This document shows positions 12,401-24,366 of a DNA stretch of 64,000 bases, one piece after another. Made by a program: the position numbers and the translations under genes. Position 1 is the first letter of the stretch. Each line of letters begins with the position of its first letter. Below the pieces are notes generated by a model. The model made no database searches and was not told the origin of the DNA. It saw only the letters and a program-made list of their open reading frames with translations. Source of the DNA: Magnolia sinica (taxonomy: Eukaryota > Streptophyta > Magnoliopsida > Magnoliales > Magnoliaceae); assembly GCF_029962835.1 (NCBI RefSeq), contig NC_080581.1:25682001-25746000 (forward strand), written 5' to 3'.

Positions 12401-13052
12401 GAAAGAGAGAGAAAGAAGCACTCGCCTCAAGATATTGAACTTCTCCTTCCTCCAATAAGTCTTAAAGCTCCAAAGAGGTTGATTTAACGGTCGAGATGGG
12501 GCTTGGATGGTGGAGATGGGAGGTAGGAAAGTGGGCCACACAAGCTCTCTCTCCCATGGAAGCTTGGACGTGAGTTGCTCTCATGGAGCTTGAGAGAAAT
12601 GAGAGAGAAATGAGAGAGAGAGAGAGGTGATAGGTGAGAGATGTGAGTGATGGATAAGTGTACTTGATGGGTGGAGAGAGAGAGAGAGTATTGACTTTTG
12701 GGGTTGCTTGAGGATGGGTGTTTGTACTTGACATGATGGGATGAGGTACTTGACACTTAATGCGATTGATGGGACATTCTCTTGGGATTGCAACGCGCGA
12801 CGTTTTTCTCAAACCAAACGAGGGCCCACATCTCCTAGCCTGGGTATCATCTCGGCGTGCAAGACACGGCATCACAATCGCGGCGATGGCACGGTCGCAC
12901 TGGTACAAGTCTCGGGTCGAATCGACTCTAAAATACGGGATACAACTCAGGATCGCACGCCACTGTTATTTATGGGTCGTGGGTCACCGAAATTCGACTG
13001 GGAGGACCGCGAAAGCCTACGGAACGGTAAGTGCTAGGATACGGGTCTTACA
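12390..13052. repeat. Conserved right terminal zone of LTR-A with GA-rich tract
   Basis: This block, with a GAGAGA-rich centre (about 12590-12700) and the motif ctgggaggaccgcg...gggtcttaca, recurs at 16950-17754 and 46480-47158. If the element runs on the minus strand this is its U3 start, where promoter and GAGA-type signals would be expected. The ORFs on the minus strand here are serine-rich translations of the GA tract and are not supported. Confidence 0.7.
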
Positions 13053-14109
13053 CTAAATGCTGCGGATGCAATGTAATATATGGTGTGAATGACATGAATA
13101 AGCTAGAGTGAATTTGGGATGATAGTACGTAGTATCGCAGGCTATGGGGTCCATCACAAGAGACTTCTATCCAAACCAGTCCCATACTTAAATTTGTATA
13201 GTCAAACTCAATGTGGTAAACTCCTAATCTCAGGTTAGTCGTGCGCCCCAACTGAAATCCTTGCCATAATGAAGGTACACAACAATTAGTTGCGCACCAC
13301 CAGCCCGAGTGGATAGTGAATGAATGAATGAATGAGCATGCAACTCCTACTCAATAAGTCCACATATCAGTAGGTTCCTCTCTAGGAAATCACCGGGGTC
13401 TATTACACTCTAAACCAAATTGTCGCCCTATCGTGCGCAACAAGGTGAGTGGAAGAGACCTCACCATCTGTCTGCCAATATCAGGCCCGACTCGTCGATA
13501 GTGGACCCATTCCTCGAGCTGGTCAGACTCAGCCTAGCATTGCCCACTCCTCTCGGGTAGGTAAGGTCGTACCCCCTTCTAATCGACCACAACATAGTGG
13601 GAGATGCAGCCTAACGGTATATGACCCTCATGCGCTCATGCATCCACTTGGTCTAGACGTTGGAGCAACCTTTGGAACCAAGAGGGTTTAGGGACTTTCA
13701 CCCAGGGATATCTATAGCACCTCATGTAGAACAGATTTTTGGTGTCCCATCTGGCCATCCACGATATGCTTGTGGAGGCTACGGCCCTGATGTCGCTAGG
13801 GTGTACAGTAATCACAGCACACAATGCAAGATGCATGAGTCATACAATTCAGTCATGCATCAATCCTGCGCATACCGTGCGCTCATGTGAGATGATCTCC
13901 ACCTATCGGGGAGTCTCATGAACAACCTGCCCTATGACATATGCAATGATCAATCACATCTCATAACAAACATGCAGATGATGCGTATGGGCGTGTATTA
14001 AGATGCCATGCTATCACATACTCATAATTGGTATTAATAACCGGCCTCAATAATCGGCATCGACAATCGACCTCGACAATGTGGACATTTAACCAACATT
14101 GCCCACAAG

Positions 14110-14390
14110 GGGTGGCCCACATAGAGCCTAACATATAGTGGACCCATGGCCTCACAAAGGACCTAATATATAACACCATAGGCCTCACTCAAGAGCTTAA
14201 TACATATCACGATGGGCCTTTCACATGGGCCTAACATGCGTCACAATGGGCTCCATTGCCTAGCCCTCAAATGCATCATAATGGGCCTCATCACATAGGT
14301 CTCATATAGATCACATTGGGCCTTAAACATGGGCTGAATACACATCACAACGGGCCCCAACTACGAGTCGCATATATATTACATAAGTCT
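14110..14390. repeat. TGGGCC array in LTR-A1, part 1
   Basis: Units such as catcacaatgggctcc and catcacattgggcc, in the same relative place as 8740-8950 of LTR-A2. Noncoding. Confidence 0.75.
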
Positions 14391-15365
14391 CGAAAATCGG
14401 CCTCAGCAATCGAAATTGGTTACGACAATCGAAATCAGCCTCAACAATCAGAATCGACACTCAGAATCGGAATCGGCCTCGATACTCGGCCTCATTAATC
14501 GGAATCGGCCTCGATAATCGGAATCGGCTTATACAATCGGCCTCGACAAATCAGAATCATCCTCGATACTTGGCCTTGACAATCGGAATTGGCCTCGATA
14601 CTTGGCCTCGACAATTAGAATTGGCCTTGACAATCGGAATCAGCCTTGATACTTGGCCTCGACAATCAGAATCGGCCTCGACAAATCAGAATCGGCCTCG
14701 ATACTTAGCCTCGACAATCAGCATCGGCCTCAATCCTCGACCTCGACAATTGGAATCGGTCTATATAATCAGCCTCGACAAATCCGAATCGGCCTCGAAC
14801 TCGGCCTCGACAATCAGAATCGACCTATACAATCAGCCTCGACAATCGGAATCGGCATATACAATCGGCCTCGATAAATCAGAATAGGCCTCGATACTCG
14901 GCCTCGACAATCAGAATCGGCCTATACAATCGGCCTTGACAATCAGAATCGGCTTATACAATCGACATCGACAAATCAGAATCGGCCTCGATAATGGAAT
15001 CGACCTATACAATTGGCCTCGACAATCAGAATTGGCCTATACAATCGACTTCGACAAATCAAAAATCGGCCTCGACAATCAGAATCGGCCTCGATACTCT
15101 GCCTCGACAATCAAAATCAGCTTATATAATCAGCCTCGATAATCAGAATCCGCCTCGATACTCGGCCTCGACAATCGGAATCGGCCTCGACAAATCAGGA
15201 TCGGCCTCAACAATCAGAATCGCCTATACAATCGGCCTCGACGATCGGAATCGGCTTATACAATTGGCCTCGACAAATTAGAATTGGCCTCGATACTCGG
15301 CCTCAACAATCAAAATCGGCCTATACAATCAGCCTTGACAATCGGAATCGGCCTCGACAATCCGC
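14390..15365. repeat. CGGCCTCGACAATC/AATCGG tandem array in LTR-A1
   Basis: About 1 kb of short interleaved units built from cggcctcgacaatcagaatc, cggcctcgatactcgg and cggcctatacaatcgg, roughly 15-50 bp in period with higher-order alternation. The corresponding patch is only about 115 bp in LTR-A2 (8950-9065), and a different arrangement of the same words occupies 31560-32015 in LTR-A3. The 74-105 codon ORFs across it are repeat artefacts (variations of a DNQNRP-like peptide). Confidence 0.88.
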
Positions 15366-15589
15366 ATATAAATAAGGCGGGGTCCATAGATGAACAACCG
15401 ATCAACCATAATATAAAGATCTGCCGTTGGCCGTGGTTATATCAAATCCGATAGCATGGAGCCATCCGTTTATGGTGAATGGGGTGATAAGGCCTAAAGG
15501 AAGGTCACAATGTGGACATTCAACCATCATTGCCCATCAATGTGGACATTTAACCAACATCGCTCCCAAGGAGTGGTCCACATAGAGTC

Positions 15590-16600
15590 ATACGTATAGT
15601 GGGCCCATGGCCCCACACAAGGGCTTAATATACATCGCCATGGGCCTCACTCATGGGCCACGTATACATCACATTGGGCCATGCTCATGGGCCTCAAATA
15701 CATCACAATGGGCCTCGACGCTGGGCCTCATATACATTGAGTGGGCCGCATCATATGGGCCTCATACATATCAAGTGGGCCATATCACATGGGCTGCACC
15801 AGTGGGCCTCATATACATCAAGTGGACTGCATCCACGGGCCACACCAATGGGCTTCATATACATCAAGTCGGGCCCACCCATATGTATTTCGAGATCCGA
15901 CCTATTCATAAGTTAACATAGAGGTAAATGAAGTGAAAACTAAATATCAGTTTGAGTGGAAGCTGCTATGGCTCCTAAGAAGTTTGAAAGGTGGATGTCA
16001 CTGTGCCCCACTATTATTGCAAATGGTGGGGTCCACTTGAACTTTAGATCTGGCTCATCCTTTCGCTCATGCCATAAAATGATATCTCAAAGTGCTTGGA
16101 TGGTATGGATATAACGCAATGCATCATGGTGGGCCCCACCATCCAAACAGTGGACGATGTAGATAAAACACATACATCATTGGGGCCCACACCACAGGGA
16201 AGAATCACATACATTTGGAGTGGGTCCCACTGTCAGAACAGCTTGGATGTACATGCACATCACGTGGGACCTGCAGAACTTGTTGTCGTTCAAAGAGAGA
16301 GCAGCCACATAGGTGCTGTACGTGCAACATGGCTGCCTCTTTTTAAAAAAAAAAACAGAGGTGGGTTCCACGTAGGGCCCACCACATCATTTAATATGTG
16401 ATATTATATTATATTATAATATAATATATAATATATCATATTATGTATTATATTATATTAATATAATATAATAATATTATATTAATATTTAGACAACGTC
16501 CAGGCCCTGGACAGCCTAGACATACACATACATCAAGGGTAGCCCCACACGTGGGGTGGGTCCCACTGTCCAGGGATGGTGGAGACCCCATGCATCACGG
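15590..16600. repeat. TGGGCC array part 2, foldback module and AT-rich tract in LTR-A1
   Basis: 15590-15890 repeats gggcctcatatacatcaagtgg-type units. 15950-16270 carries a foldback half (gtggggtccacttgaactttag, ggatggtatggatataacgc). 16390-16495 is almost pure A/T built of ataatattat words. GTGGGTCCCAC palindromes lie at 16220 and 16556. No coding region. Confidence 0.7.
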
Positions 16601-17754
16601 TGTGACCCATTTAAATGGGTGGCCGATGTGGGTGGGTCCCATGGACCCCACTGTCTGTTCACACCTCACTGTTAACCACTCCCACCGTCAGTCACACTTC
16701 ATTGTTAGCCACTCCCACTGTCAGTGTTGAAACGAGGTATCTTTCACTCAGTTTGCCACTTGAGTTATGGATCTGGGTGGATAAATACATCAAGGAGGGC
16801 CCCACCCATACGTGTGGGGTGGGCCACGTCCTAGATGGATGGGATGACATACAAACATCATGGTGTATCCCGCATGGATGGGGTCCACTGGTAGATGGCT
16901 TGGATATAAACATTATGGTGGGCCACACACCTCATCATCATCATTACCATGCAAAAAAAGGAAAAGAGAGAGAAGGAGAAAGAGGAGAGATCGGATGGTG
17001 ATCGAGGGACCCCACCACTATGGGCCCTCCATGGTTACAATACATAGATCAAGATGGGTCTCACCATATGTGGGCCGTCAAATCACAAAACACACACCTT
17101 TGATCTTCTTAGACTTCTTCTTCCATCAACGCATCTTAGAGCTCCGAGGGATGCATTTCAACGGTGGAGATGATCATTGGATGGTGGAGATGGGAGGTAG
17201 GAAGGTGGGCCACACATGGCTTCTCTCATAGAGATAGCTTGGTCGTGGATTGCTTGGGAGATAGGTTTGAGAAATGAGAAAGAGAGTTGTAAGAGAGAGA
17301 GAGAGAGAGATGTGTGAGTGATGGGTGAGGGATGGGTGAAAGGTGATGGAGTGATAGGTGTACTTGACATGTATGAGTTGCTTTGACTTTGGAGTTGCTT
17401 GGGGATGGGTGTTGTACTTGACATGTGAGGTGATTGATGAGATTGATTGAGGGGATGTGATGTGATTAATTTGAAAGATTTTCCTGGGTTTGTAAATGTG
17501 CGGCGTTTTTCTCGAATTGAAGGCGGGCCCACATCTCTTGGCTTGGGTATCGCCTCGGCTCGTAATTCGCGGCATTGGAACCGTGGCTATGACGCAGTCG
17601 CAATGATATAATCTCGAGTTGAGCCGACTCTAGAATATGGGATACGACTCAGGGTTATGTGCAAATGTTGGTTACAGATCACGGGTTGCCAAAATTCGAC
17701 TAGGAGGACCGCGGAAGCCTACAGAATGGTACGGGTTGGTATACGGGTCTTACA

Positions 17755-18115
17755 AATATGATAGACACCTGCTTGACAATAGGCGCAAAAATCTCATTGA
17801 AGTCTATACATTCTTTCTGAGCCTATTCTTCACTACCAATCTCGCCTTGTATTTATCATGTTTCTTTCGATAGATTCACTTACAACTAATCTCTTTACAC
17901 CTAATGAAAAACTGCACCAACTTCTACATTTCATTCTTATATAGAGAGTCCATGTCGTCTTGCATCGCTGCTATCCACTTGTCAGCATTTAGGTCATTCA
18001 ATGCTGGATTTCCTTCATCCGTAATGAGAGCGAATGCAATATTTGAGTCATCTCTGTATCTTGCCGGCAATTTACGATCTCTCGGTGAATTTCTCCTCAT
18101 AGTTGGTTGCTCCAC
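17755..18115 (-). pseudogene. copia integrase-RT linker and RT N-terminal part
   Basis: The minus strand shows the conserved pre-RT segment with PARYRDDSNIAFALITDEG and ADKWIAAMQDDMDSLYKNEM, typical of TNT1-like copia Pol. The RT continues toward 17755 and reads FAPIVKQVSII just before the insertion boundary. The frame resumes at 6388 as VLAIIVQYNMKLEQMDVKT, showing that LTR-A1 inserted into the RT palm region. Confidence 0.8.
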
Positions 18116-19234
18116 CTTCTCTTCTGCCTCTTCTTATGTCTCAGCTTCTATCCATGTCTCACATTTTTCAACTTCGACATCAATAAATGATAATTTTTCT
18201 GTTCCCTTATGTTCATCCTTACGGAATAAGGAATCCTCATCAAACCTGAGATCACGGCTAATCATGATCTTCAGTTTGACTCAATCATACATGTATCCAT
18301 TCACACCATTATCATAGCCTACAAAGGTGCACTTCTCAGTCCTTTAGTCTGTCTTTTCTTTCTCAACTGAGGGTACATAAGAGTAAGCGTTACAACCAAA
18401 TACTCATAACCCTTAGTAGTCTACATCACGACCACTCCACACTTCTTTTGAAATTTTACAGTCTATCAGTGCAGAGAGGACCGGTTCACTAAGTAACAAG
18501 CCGTGTTAATGACCTCAATCCATAAATATTTGTCTAACCCAGCATTGTTGAACATACTTCAGGCACTCTCTAAGAGAGTCTGATTCATTCATTCTGCTAC
18601 ACCATTTTGCTCTGGTGTGTGCTTGACTTTGTTATTTCATACGAACCCCTCATCTTTACAAAACTGATTAAATTCCTTCAAATTGAATTTTTAAGAATTG
18701 TCTATCCTCTACACTTTCAATTTTCACCATGACTATTTTTCTACTATCTCCTTCCACATCTTAAAGGCAGCATAAACATTGGATTTATTCTTCATATAGT
18801 AAACCCAAACTTTTTTATAATAGTCATCTATGAATGAGACAAAAATGATGACCCCTCTTTAGAAATAATAGACGACGACCCTATACATCCAAATGCACAT
18901 AGTCTAACACACCCTTACTAACATGCCTTTTATATTTAAAACATAATCGTGATTGTTTACCATATATACAATGCTCGCATATGTTAAAATCAATAGTTTT
19001 AAAATCATGAATCAAGCAATGAACACAAAGAAGTGTGCATGCTACAATCGTGCCGATGTGGGTTCCGTTATAGATGTTGTAGCTCCACTCGATACGATAT
19101 TCTCGATCAATTTGTAAAGGTTACCGCTCCACTTTGCCTTCATCATATGAGTGCTCCTTTTAAACCATGAGGACATGATCAAACACGGTGAACTTGCACT
19201 CAAATGCATTGAAAGCTCCTAGGGATATCAAATT
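18115..19234 (-). pseudogene. copia integrase remnant
   Basis: On the minus strand this stretch lies between the protease and the pre-RT linker. The integrase core signature HTPEQNGVAE with its catalytic glutamate is legible near 18600 and is followed at once by an in-frame stop where the family has Arg (GVAE-R-MN). The rest is broken into short frames. In the active family integrase inserts the cDNA. Confidence 0.75.
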
Positions 19235-19432
19235 CTATCTTATTTTAGGAATGCATCTCACATCCATCAGGATTTGCTCCATTCCATCAAACATCTTGAT
19301 GTACACTGATCTGACACTAACAACCTTACAGGCAAATTCATTTCCCATAAACACTTGGCAACCATCAAACTCACTGTAACTAGTGAACCAACTATGCTGA
19401 AAGGTTATGGAGTATGAAGCCCTCGAATCCAA
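19235..19432 (-). pseudogene. copia aspartic protease remnant
   Basis: The minus strand reads MDSRASYSITFQHSWFTSY followed by GGQ-like and MGNEFACKV segments and ends near DVRCIPKIR. Family members have a catalytic D-S-G-A motif at the start; here it is D-S-R-A, a Gly-to-Arg change that should destroy the active site. Protease would cleave the Gag-Pol polyprotein. It lies directly downstream of gag as expected for copia. Confidence 0.85.
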
Positions 19433-19559
19433 AATCCACTCATTGTTGAAATACTCGAATTTGGATACAGTCAGAACGTCAAAACCTCCCTGGATTCTGC
19501 TGTGTTGGCCTCCTTTGGCATTTCATCTTATTTTTTTCGTTTCTGTGCTTTAGGATTCC

Positions 19560-20291
19560 GACAATTCTTCTTCATATGTCCATGTCTTCCATAGTTCTAT
19601 CACTCTATCTTCCACTTGCCTTTAGACTTGGACAAATATCGTGAGTTTTCATTCTCCCGCTTCAAATTTCTTCCCCTAACAAGCAACACATCCATAGAGG
19701 AACCACCACCACTGTCATTCTTTCTCAACTGCTTTGAATGAAGGGTTGAGATGACCATTTCGACGTTTATAGTCTCCCTACCGTGGCACATAGTATCTAC
19801 GAGACTCTCGTAAGATTCTGAAAGAGAATTCAACAGAATTAGGGGTTGGTCTTCCTCACTGATCATCACTTCCACACTCGTCAATTTACAAAGTAACTAG
19901 TTAAATGCACTTATGTATTCATTAATATCAGACCCTTCCACCATCTTTAGGTGATAGATTTTTTTTCTTTAGATACAGATGATTTGAAAGAGATTTTGTC
20001 ACATGTACAAGTTTTCTAACTTTTCTAAAATCCTGCAGTGGTCTTTTGAACAAGGACATTATAAATGACCTCGTCAGACATGCATAATTGAATCGAGGTT
20101 TTCACTCGATCATCCAGTTCTTCCCACTCTTCTTTAGTCATAGTTTCGTGATGCTTCACTACACCAAGGAGTGTCTGTTGCAATCCTTGCTGAATTAGAA
20201 GGCTTATCATCTTCACCTTCCATAGTTCAATGTTATTTTTATCGGTGAACTTTTCAGTTTCATACTTAATGTTCGATCCTTTCATCAACAT
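19560..20291 (-). pseudogene. copia gag remnant
   Basis: The minus strand encodes a gag-like N-terminus starting near 20291 (KFTDKNNIELWKVKM, then QQGLQQTLLG and KEEWEELDDRVKTSIQLCMSDEV). This matches the W-rich start of TNT1-like gag proteins. A second block at 19884-19600 has the typical LLNSLSESYESLVDTM segment and a basic region leading to a degenerate CCHC zinc knuckle (GHMKKNC near 19565). The two blocks are separated by stops or frameshifts and the knuckle has lost a cysteine. Gag would form the virus-like particle in the cytoplasm; this copy cannot. Confidence 0.8.
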
Positions 20292-20323
20292 GTTTTAAAT
20301 TCAAACTCAAATTCCAACGTATA

Positions 20324-20335
20324 GCTCTGATACCA
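20324..20335 (-). other. Primer binding site for initiator Met tRNA
   Basis: The minus strand reads tggtatcagagc two bases inside the 5' LTR. This is the standard plant copia primer site complementary to the 3' end of initiator Met tRNA, and it fixes the orientation of the element. Confidence 0.92.
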
Positions 20336-20337
20336 CT

Positions 20338-20947
20338 TGTTGGAGGACCGAGGAAACAAACCCCAAATTCGAATCAAACAAGTAAAAGATAAATGCAATA
20401 AAGCATGCACAAGAACACACAATTTTTCGTGAAAATCCCTTGCGGAAAAAAACCACGGCACAAATTGGCAAGTAAATCCACTATGAAGAACGAATTAATT
20501 AGAAGAGATTAGATGAACTTAAAAATGCAAAACCCTTCAGAAAACCCTAGCCCTCCTTCAAAATACTCTTAGAAATATTTAAGCTATCTTAGTCATACCC
20601 TAATCTCGCATTACACCAATATTTATAGCATAACACCAGGAATAGTAAACAATCTGCATAATTACGCAAAATTGTGTACGTCGTCGATCGACATCAATCG
20701 AACAACCATCGATTGATGGGCAACCGCTTGTTCGGTCGCTAGAACATGCTCAAAATGGTTTAGAGAGTTTACAAGTATTATTAGAAAATAGTCGATCGCT
20801 CGAACCTCTCAGGTCAATCAACCGAGCCTGTCTAAAGCTGTCTACAGACCTGCCTATATAATCTAAGGCTCATTTGATTGATCGATTAGTTTGGTCGATC
20901 AATCAAGACCCCTATTTCATATACAAATTGAAGACATTTAGACAACA
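20338..20947 (-). repeat. copia 5' LTR
   Basis: This 610-bp LTR is the upstream one on the minus strand because the primer site adjoins its left edge. It is bounded by tgttgg and caaca. It resembles the LTR at 4422-5012 throughout but with visible substitutions, so the insertion is not recent. It contains several cgatcgatc-type motifs (about 20685-20910). Confidence 0.9.
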
Positions 20948-20952
20948 ATAGG

Positions 20953-22150
20953 GCATGGTTTCACCATGGCCAAACTTACTTTTCAATGTGGTGGAGGTGA
21001 CTGGGCATAACTTTTCTCCCAACTATTGCTTTGGTGTGGTTCATCTAAATTAAATGTCAGCTTGTTTTTCGGCCCCAAGCCTAACAATAGATTACACATT
21101 TAATGGTTAGAATGGATTTGAGTTACGATACATTCAAGCTATGTGGGGCTCACGATGATGTTTAAGTGACAGATATTCATTAGATGCACTGCTCCACAGG
21201 CCTAGATCCTGAAATTAGTTGATCATTAAGTCAGGTGTGTTGCATCAAAGATAAAAATGAGGAACAATTTGCCTACCTTGCCTCAACCTATCTGTTGGAC
21301 ATCCTTGTATGTTCTTGTTCAGATGATCCCAACCGTTCATCTGGTGGATACTAAAATGTGAATGGGTCGAGGATCAAAGTTAATGCTGATTGGTCATCAT
21401 AGTTAGCCAATGAATGAACTTTTTCCTATTAAGTGTGGACTATTTACTATTTTTGACCTTCTTCTGGATCCAGTAGAGATTACTAGTAAGTGACTTGGAA
21501 GGCCTAGAAATGTAAATGATTCATGAAGTCTGCTCGATGATCTGCACCTGGATCAGATATGGAGAGTTAAAGCTCTTTCCTTGTGTGCAATCCAAGTTGG
21601 TTCCAAATATAAGTTTAGAGAAGAGAACTCAGATGGCTGATCTCAAAGTGATCTAGCAGTCCACTAGTAGGAAAGAGTTCAGGGAGGGGCTAAAGACAAC
21701 AAGCTTATGGACCTCGGAATGGGTGGGGAAGGACTGGTCCAACTGAGGGTAAAGGTTGAAAGGCCTATTAACAAAATGCGCACGTGCCCCTTTATTTATA
21801 GTCGTTTTCAAGCTACCAGGGCCCTGATGTTTTCTTTAGGGCCCCTTATGTATATCCGTCAGTTTTTAGATGAAGAGCTGCGGATCATCTGACTGGATGG
21901 TAAGAACGATCGACAGATCATTAGACCATGCTGTTTTCTGGTCCCTATCCAACATTTTATAATCCATCATGGATGATGAGCATCTCAATCTTGATTATAT
22001 TTAACATTGGGTTATGTATATCTTATCAGATGACCATGTCACTTGCCTTGCACACTCATCAGATTGACTTAAACTGATAAAGGGATAAGATTGGGTCAGG
22101 TTGGGATAACACCGAGGTTGGTCAAGCCGTGACAACCTACTTTAATGTAT
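20953..22150. other. Repeat block D' continuation, then unassigned sequence
   Basis: The first about 120 bases continue the dispersed repeat interrupted by copia. The rest has only short unconserved ORFs and no recognisable domain, RNA gene or terminal repeat. Confidence 0.45.
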
Positions 22151-23085
22151 ATGTTATATATGGATGTTGGACGTGGACCATCTATTTTGCCAGCTCATTT
22201 TAGGACACGCCCAAAAATGAAGCAGATCAAGATCTCTGGTGGACCACACCACATGAAGCACTGGTGATTGAGCACCCACCATTAAAAACTTTTTTTGGGT
22301 TTCAAAATTTTTAGATCAAGACGATGGTCGTGTCTTCCCATTATCCTTTTCTATTTATTTATTATTTATTATTTTTTTACCTTGTTGACTAAATGGATGG
22401 CAAATAAAAATTATGGTGGGCCTTTTGAATATTTGTATAGGTATGATACAATTTTCATACTGTGGTATACTTGAGCCTTGGATCAGCCTATTTTTGGGAA
22501 ACGGATTGGCTACTCCCCCAGCCCGCAGCTAATGACTGGTGGTCGGTGCTTTGTGGGCCGCACCATGATGTATTTATTTCATCCATGCGGTAGATCATTT
22601 TAGGGTACGAGACCAGAAATAATGTATATTCCAATCTCGAGCGGACCACATTGCAGGAGATAGAGTTGAAGGAACGTCGAGCATTAAAAACCTTTTGGAG
22701 CCCATAAAAATTTTGGATCAAGGTAATATTTGTTTTTTCCCTTCATCTAGGTGTGTATGACTTGATCAACGGATTCGATGTCAAATAAACAGTACAGTGG
22801 GCCTCAGGAGGATTTTAATGGTAGATATCCAATCACTATTGTTTTCCTGTGGTGTGGTCCACTTAAGATTTATATCCCTCTCATTTTTGTATCAAGCCTA
22901 AAATGATCTGTCAAAATGGATGAACGGCATGGATGAAACACACATTATGGTGGGGTCCACAAAGCACCAACCATCAGCCACGGGGCTAGTGGCAGTGGGA
23001 GTAGCCAATCCGTTTCCCTATTTTTGAGCGCATCGCCGAAAATAATGTCAAAATCGATGGGAGTGGATAAAAACCGTGCATCACC
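22150..23085. mobile_element. Foldback element, host of a nested foldback
   Basis: The left arm (ccatctattttgccagctcattttagg, then ggtggaccacaccac) and right arm (ctgtggtatacttgagcc...gagcgcatcgccgaaaataatg) are imperfect complements. The right arm is split at 22496-23018 by another foldback, and the sequence joins cleanly when that is removed (cctattttt | gagcgcatc). Its own termini are too diverged to fix to the base. Confidence 0.65.
22496..23018. mobile_element. Foldback MITE with near-perfect terminal inverted repeats
   Basis: Starts gggaaacggattggctactccc and ends with its exact complement. The inverted arms run about 190 bases each with some divergence. Direct repeats tattttt flank it at 22489-22495 and 23019-23025, extending to cctattttt if two terminal Cs are shared, so a 7-9 bp target duplication. 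This size and the long inverted ends suit a Mutator-like nonautonomous element. No ORF. Confidence 0.88.
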
Positions 23086-23727
23086 AATTGGATAGGCGGA
23101 TTGGGTACTACCCCACCATTGGAGACGGACGGTCCTATCAGGGAATCCGTGAGACCCACTGTGATGTATATACTTTATCCACGCCGTTCATCTATTTTGA
23201 TACATCATTTTAAGACATTTATTCAATAGCGAGGCACATCAAAGGCTCAAGTGTACCGCACCACAGGAAGTAAGAAGCAGTAGAGATTGAACTTCTCCAG
23301 TTGAAAACTTAGTAGTGTCCACCGTTACGTTTATTTCCCATCCAACCTGCTCATAAAATCAACTGGACAAGAAAGAAGGGAAAACATAAATATCAGCTTT
23401 GGTTTGGTAGGCTTTCAATCCCCACTTCTTCCTTTGGTGTGGTCGACTTGAGCCTTCAATCTTCATATTTGTATGGCTAATGCCGAAAATGATATCTGAA
23501 AATGGATGGACGGCATGGATAAAATATATACATCACGTTAGACTCTGACCACCCGTCTCTTGCTGGGTACGGGTGGAAGGGAGTGGATTGGATACTGAAC
23601 GCTTCAGTAGCCAAAACGCTACTGAAGTGACGTGGCAAAATGGCATTGGTGGATACCAATCGACTGTTTCCTTTCAATAAATGCTCTTCGAATGGAGATC
23701 CATTAGTGGATGTTTTTCCATTTAGGC

Positions 23728-24366
23728 CGTGAACACACTCCGCCACGCACACGTAATTGTTTATCTTAAGAAAAAAAGGACGTGGATTTTCTGCCAAAGG
23801 CTTTCGCAAGAAGTTCCTACGCTGCGAATCAGGTGGGGCCACTGTGATGTTTGTGAGAACTCCTACCCGTCCATCCGTTTTTTGAGTTCAATTCAGGACA
23901 TGAAGCCAAAAATGAACCGTTTCCAGAGCTCAAGTGGGCCAAAAACGTGATAATTGAACGTCCACACTTGAAATATTCATGAGCCACAGAAGTTTTGAGT
24001 CATGCTAATATTTTTTTTTATTTCAGTTCAATCCTAGTAGGAATGAATTAATAACAGTACGGATGGCTTGTAAACATCACTGTCAAACCTAGGTAGATTT
24101 TAACGGTAGGAATTTCCCTGACCACATTTTCCTTTAGTACGGCCCACTTGAGCTTTGGATACTGTTCACTTTTAGCATCATGTCCTGAAATGAACTCAAA
24201 AAATGGATGGAAGGAGAGGATTTCTCACAAACATCACAGTGGCCCCACCTGGTTCCGAGCGCAGGAATTTCGCAGCGAAAGTCTTTGCAGGAAATTTACG
24301 TCCTTTTTTTTCTTAAGACAAACAATTACCTGAATTACCTGTGCGTGGCCGAGTGTGTTCATGGCT
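23728..24366. mobile_element. Foldback element nested in the Mutator-like element
   Basis: The left end ggccgtgaacacactccgcc... is complementary to the right end ...gagtgtgttcatggctg. The arms share, in inverted form, aaaaaaaggacgt, ggctttcgc and caggtggggccactgtgatg. The centre is a short loop near 24000-24060. Noncoding. Confidence 0.75.

Larger units (their letters stand above)
7010..13052. mobile_element. LTR-A2: 6.04-kb TG...CA element with ctaaa target duplication
   Basis: It starts tgtcacgccccaaacttag and ends atacgggtcttaca, flanked by perfect ctaaa copies at 7005-7009 and 13053-13057. The first 1.7 kb matches the start of LTR-A1 and LTR-A3; the last 0.7 kb matches their ends. The centre holds degenerate arrays and foldback-derived modules. 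Read on the minus strand it would begin tgtaagacccgtatcc and end ggggcgtgaca, the usual look of plant gypsy LTR ends, so minus orientation is likely. No primer site, polypurine tract or coding region is present. Confidence 0.92.
6389..17754. mobile_element. LTR-A1: giant solo-LTR-like element in copia RT, itself split by LTR-A2
   Basis: It starts tgtcacaccccaaactcgg and ends atacgggtcttaca, the same termini as LTR-A2 and LTR-A3. Removing LTR-A2 leaves about 5.3 kb. The flanking pentamers are cacac and aatat, so its target duplication is eroded, but the copia reading frame resumes across the boundary. It carries no protein domains, only the shared terminal zones and TGGGCC-rich and CGGCCTCGACAATC-rich arrays. 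The lack of any internal coding region and of a second LTR argues for a solo LTR of a very large-LTR retrotransposon; a noncoding LARD-type element is the alternative. Confidence 0.85.
4422..20947 (-). mobile_element. Ty1/copia retrotransposon (Tork/TNT1-like), degenerate, with nested insertions
   Basis: Two LTRs, 4422-5012 and 20338-20947, both start tgttgg and end gacaaca in plus orientation. They are bordered by a perfect 5-bp duplication atagg at 4417-4421 and 20948-20952. Read on the minus strand the order is 5' LTR, Met-tRNA primer site, gag, protease, integrase, reverse transcriptase, RNase H, 3' LTR, which is the copia order. The coding region is broken by many stops and frameshifts. 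The RT is split by LTR-A1 (6389-17754). Without the nested DNA the element is about 5.2 kb, normal for this lineage. It is itself inserted in a copy of the A-B-C-D repeat. Confidence 0.93.

Noticed and set aside
12462..12908. Ser/His-rich minus-strand ORFs at the end of LTR-A2 (and 17158-17575)
   Set aside because: Translations of the GA-rich tract; the two copies do not keep the same frame or stops.
14570..15281. Overlapping ORFs of 68-105 codons
   Set aside because: Repeat artefacts of the CGGCCTCGACAATC array; several frames are open at once.
6389..17754. LTR-A elements as Helitrons
   Set aside because: Ends are TG...CA with 5-bp duplications in two copies; there is no TC start, no CTRR hairpin end and no A/T insertion.
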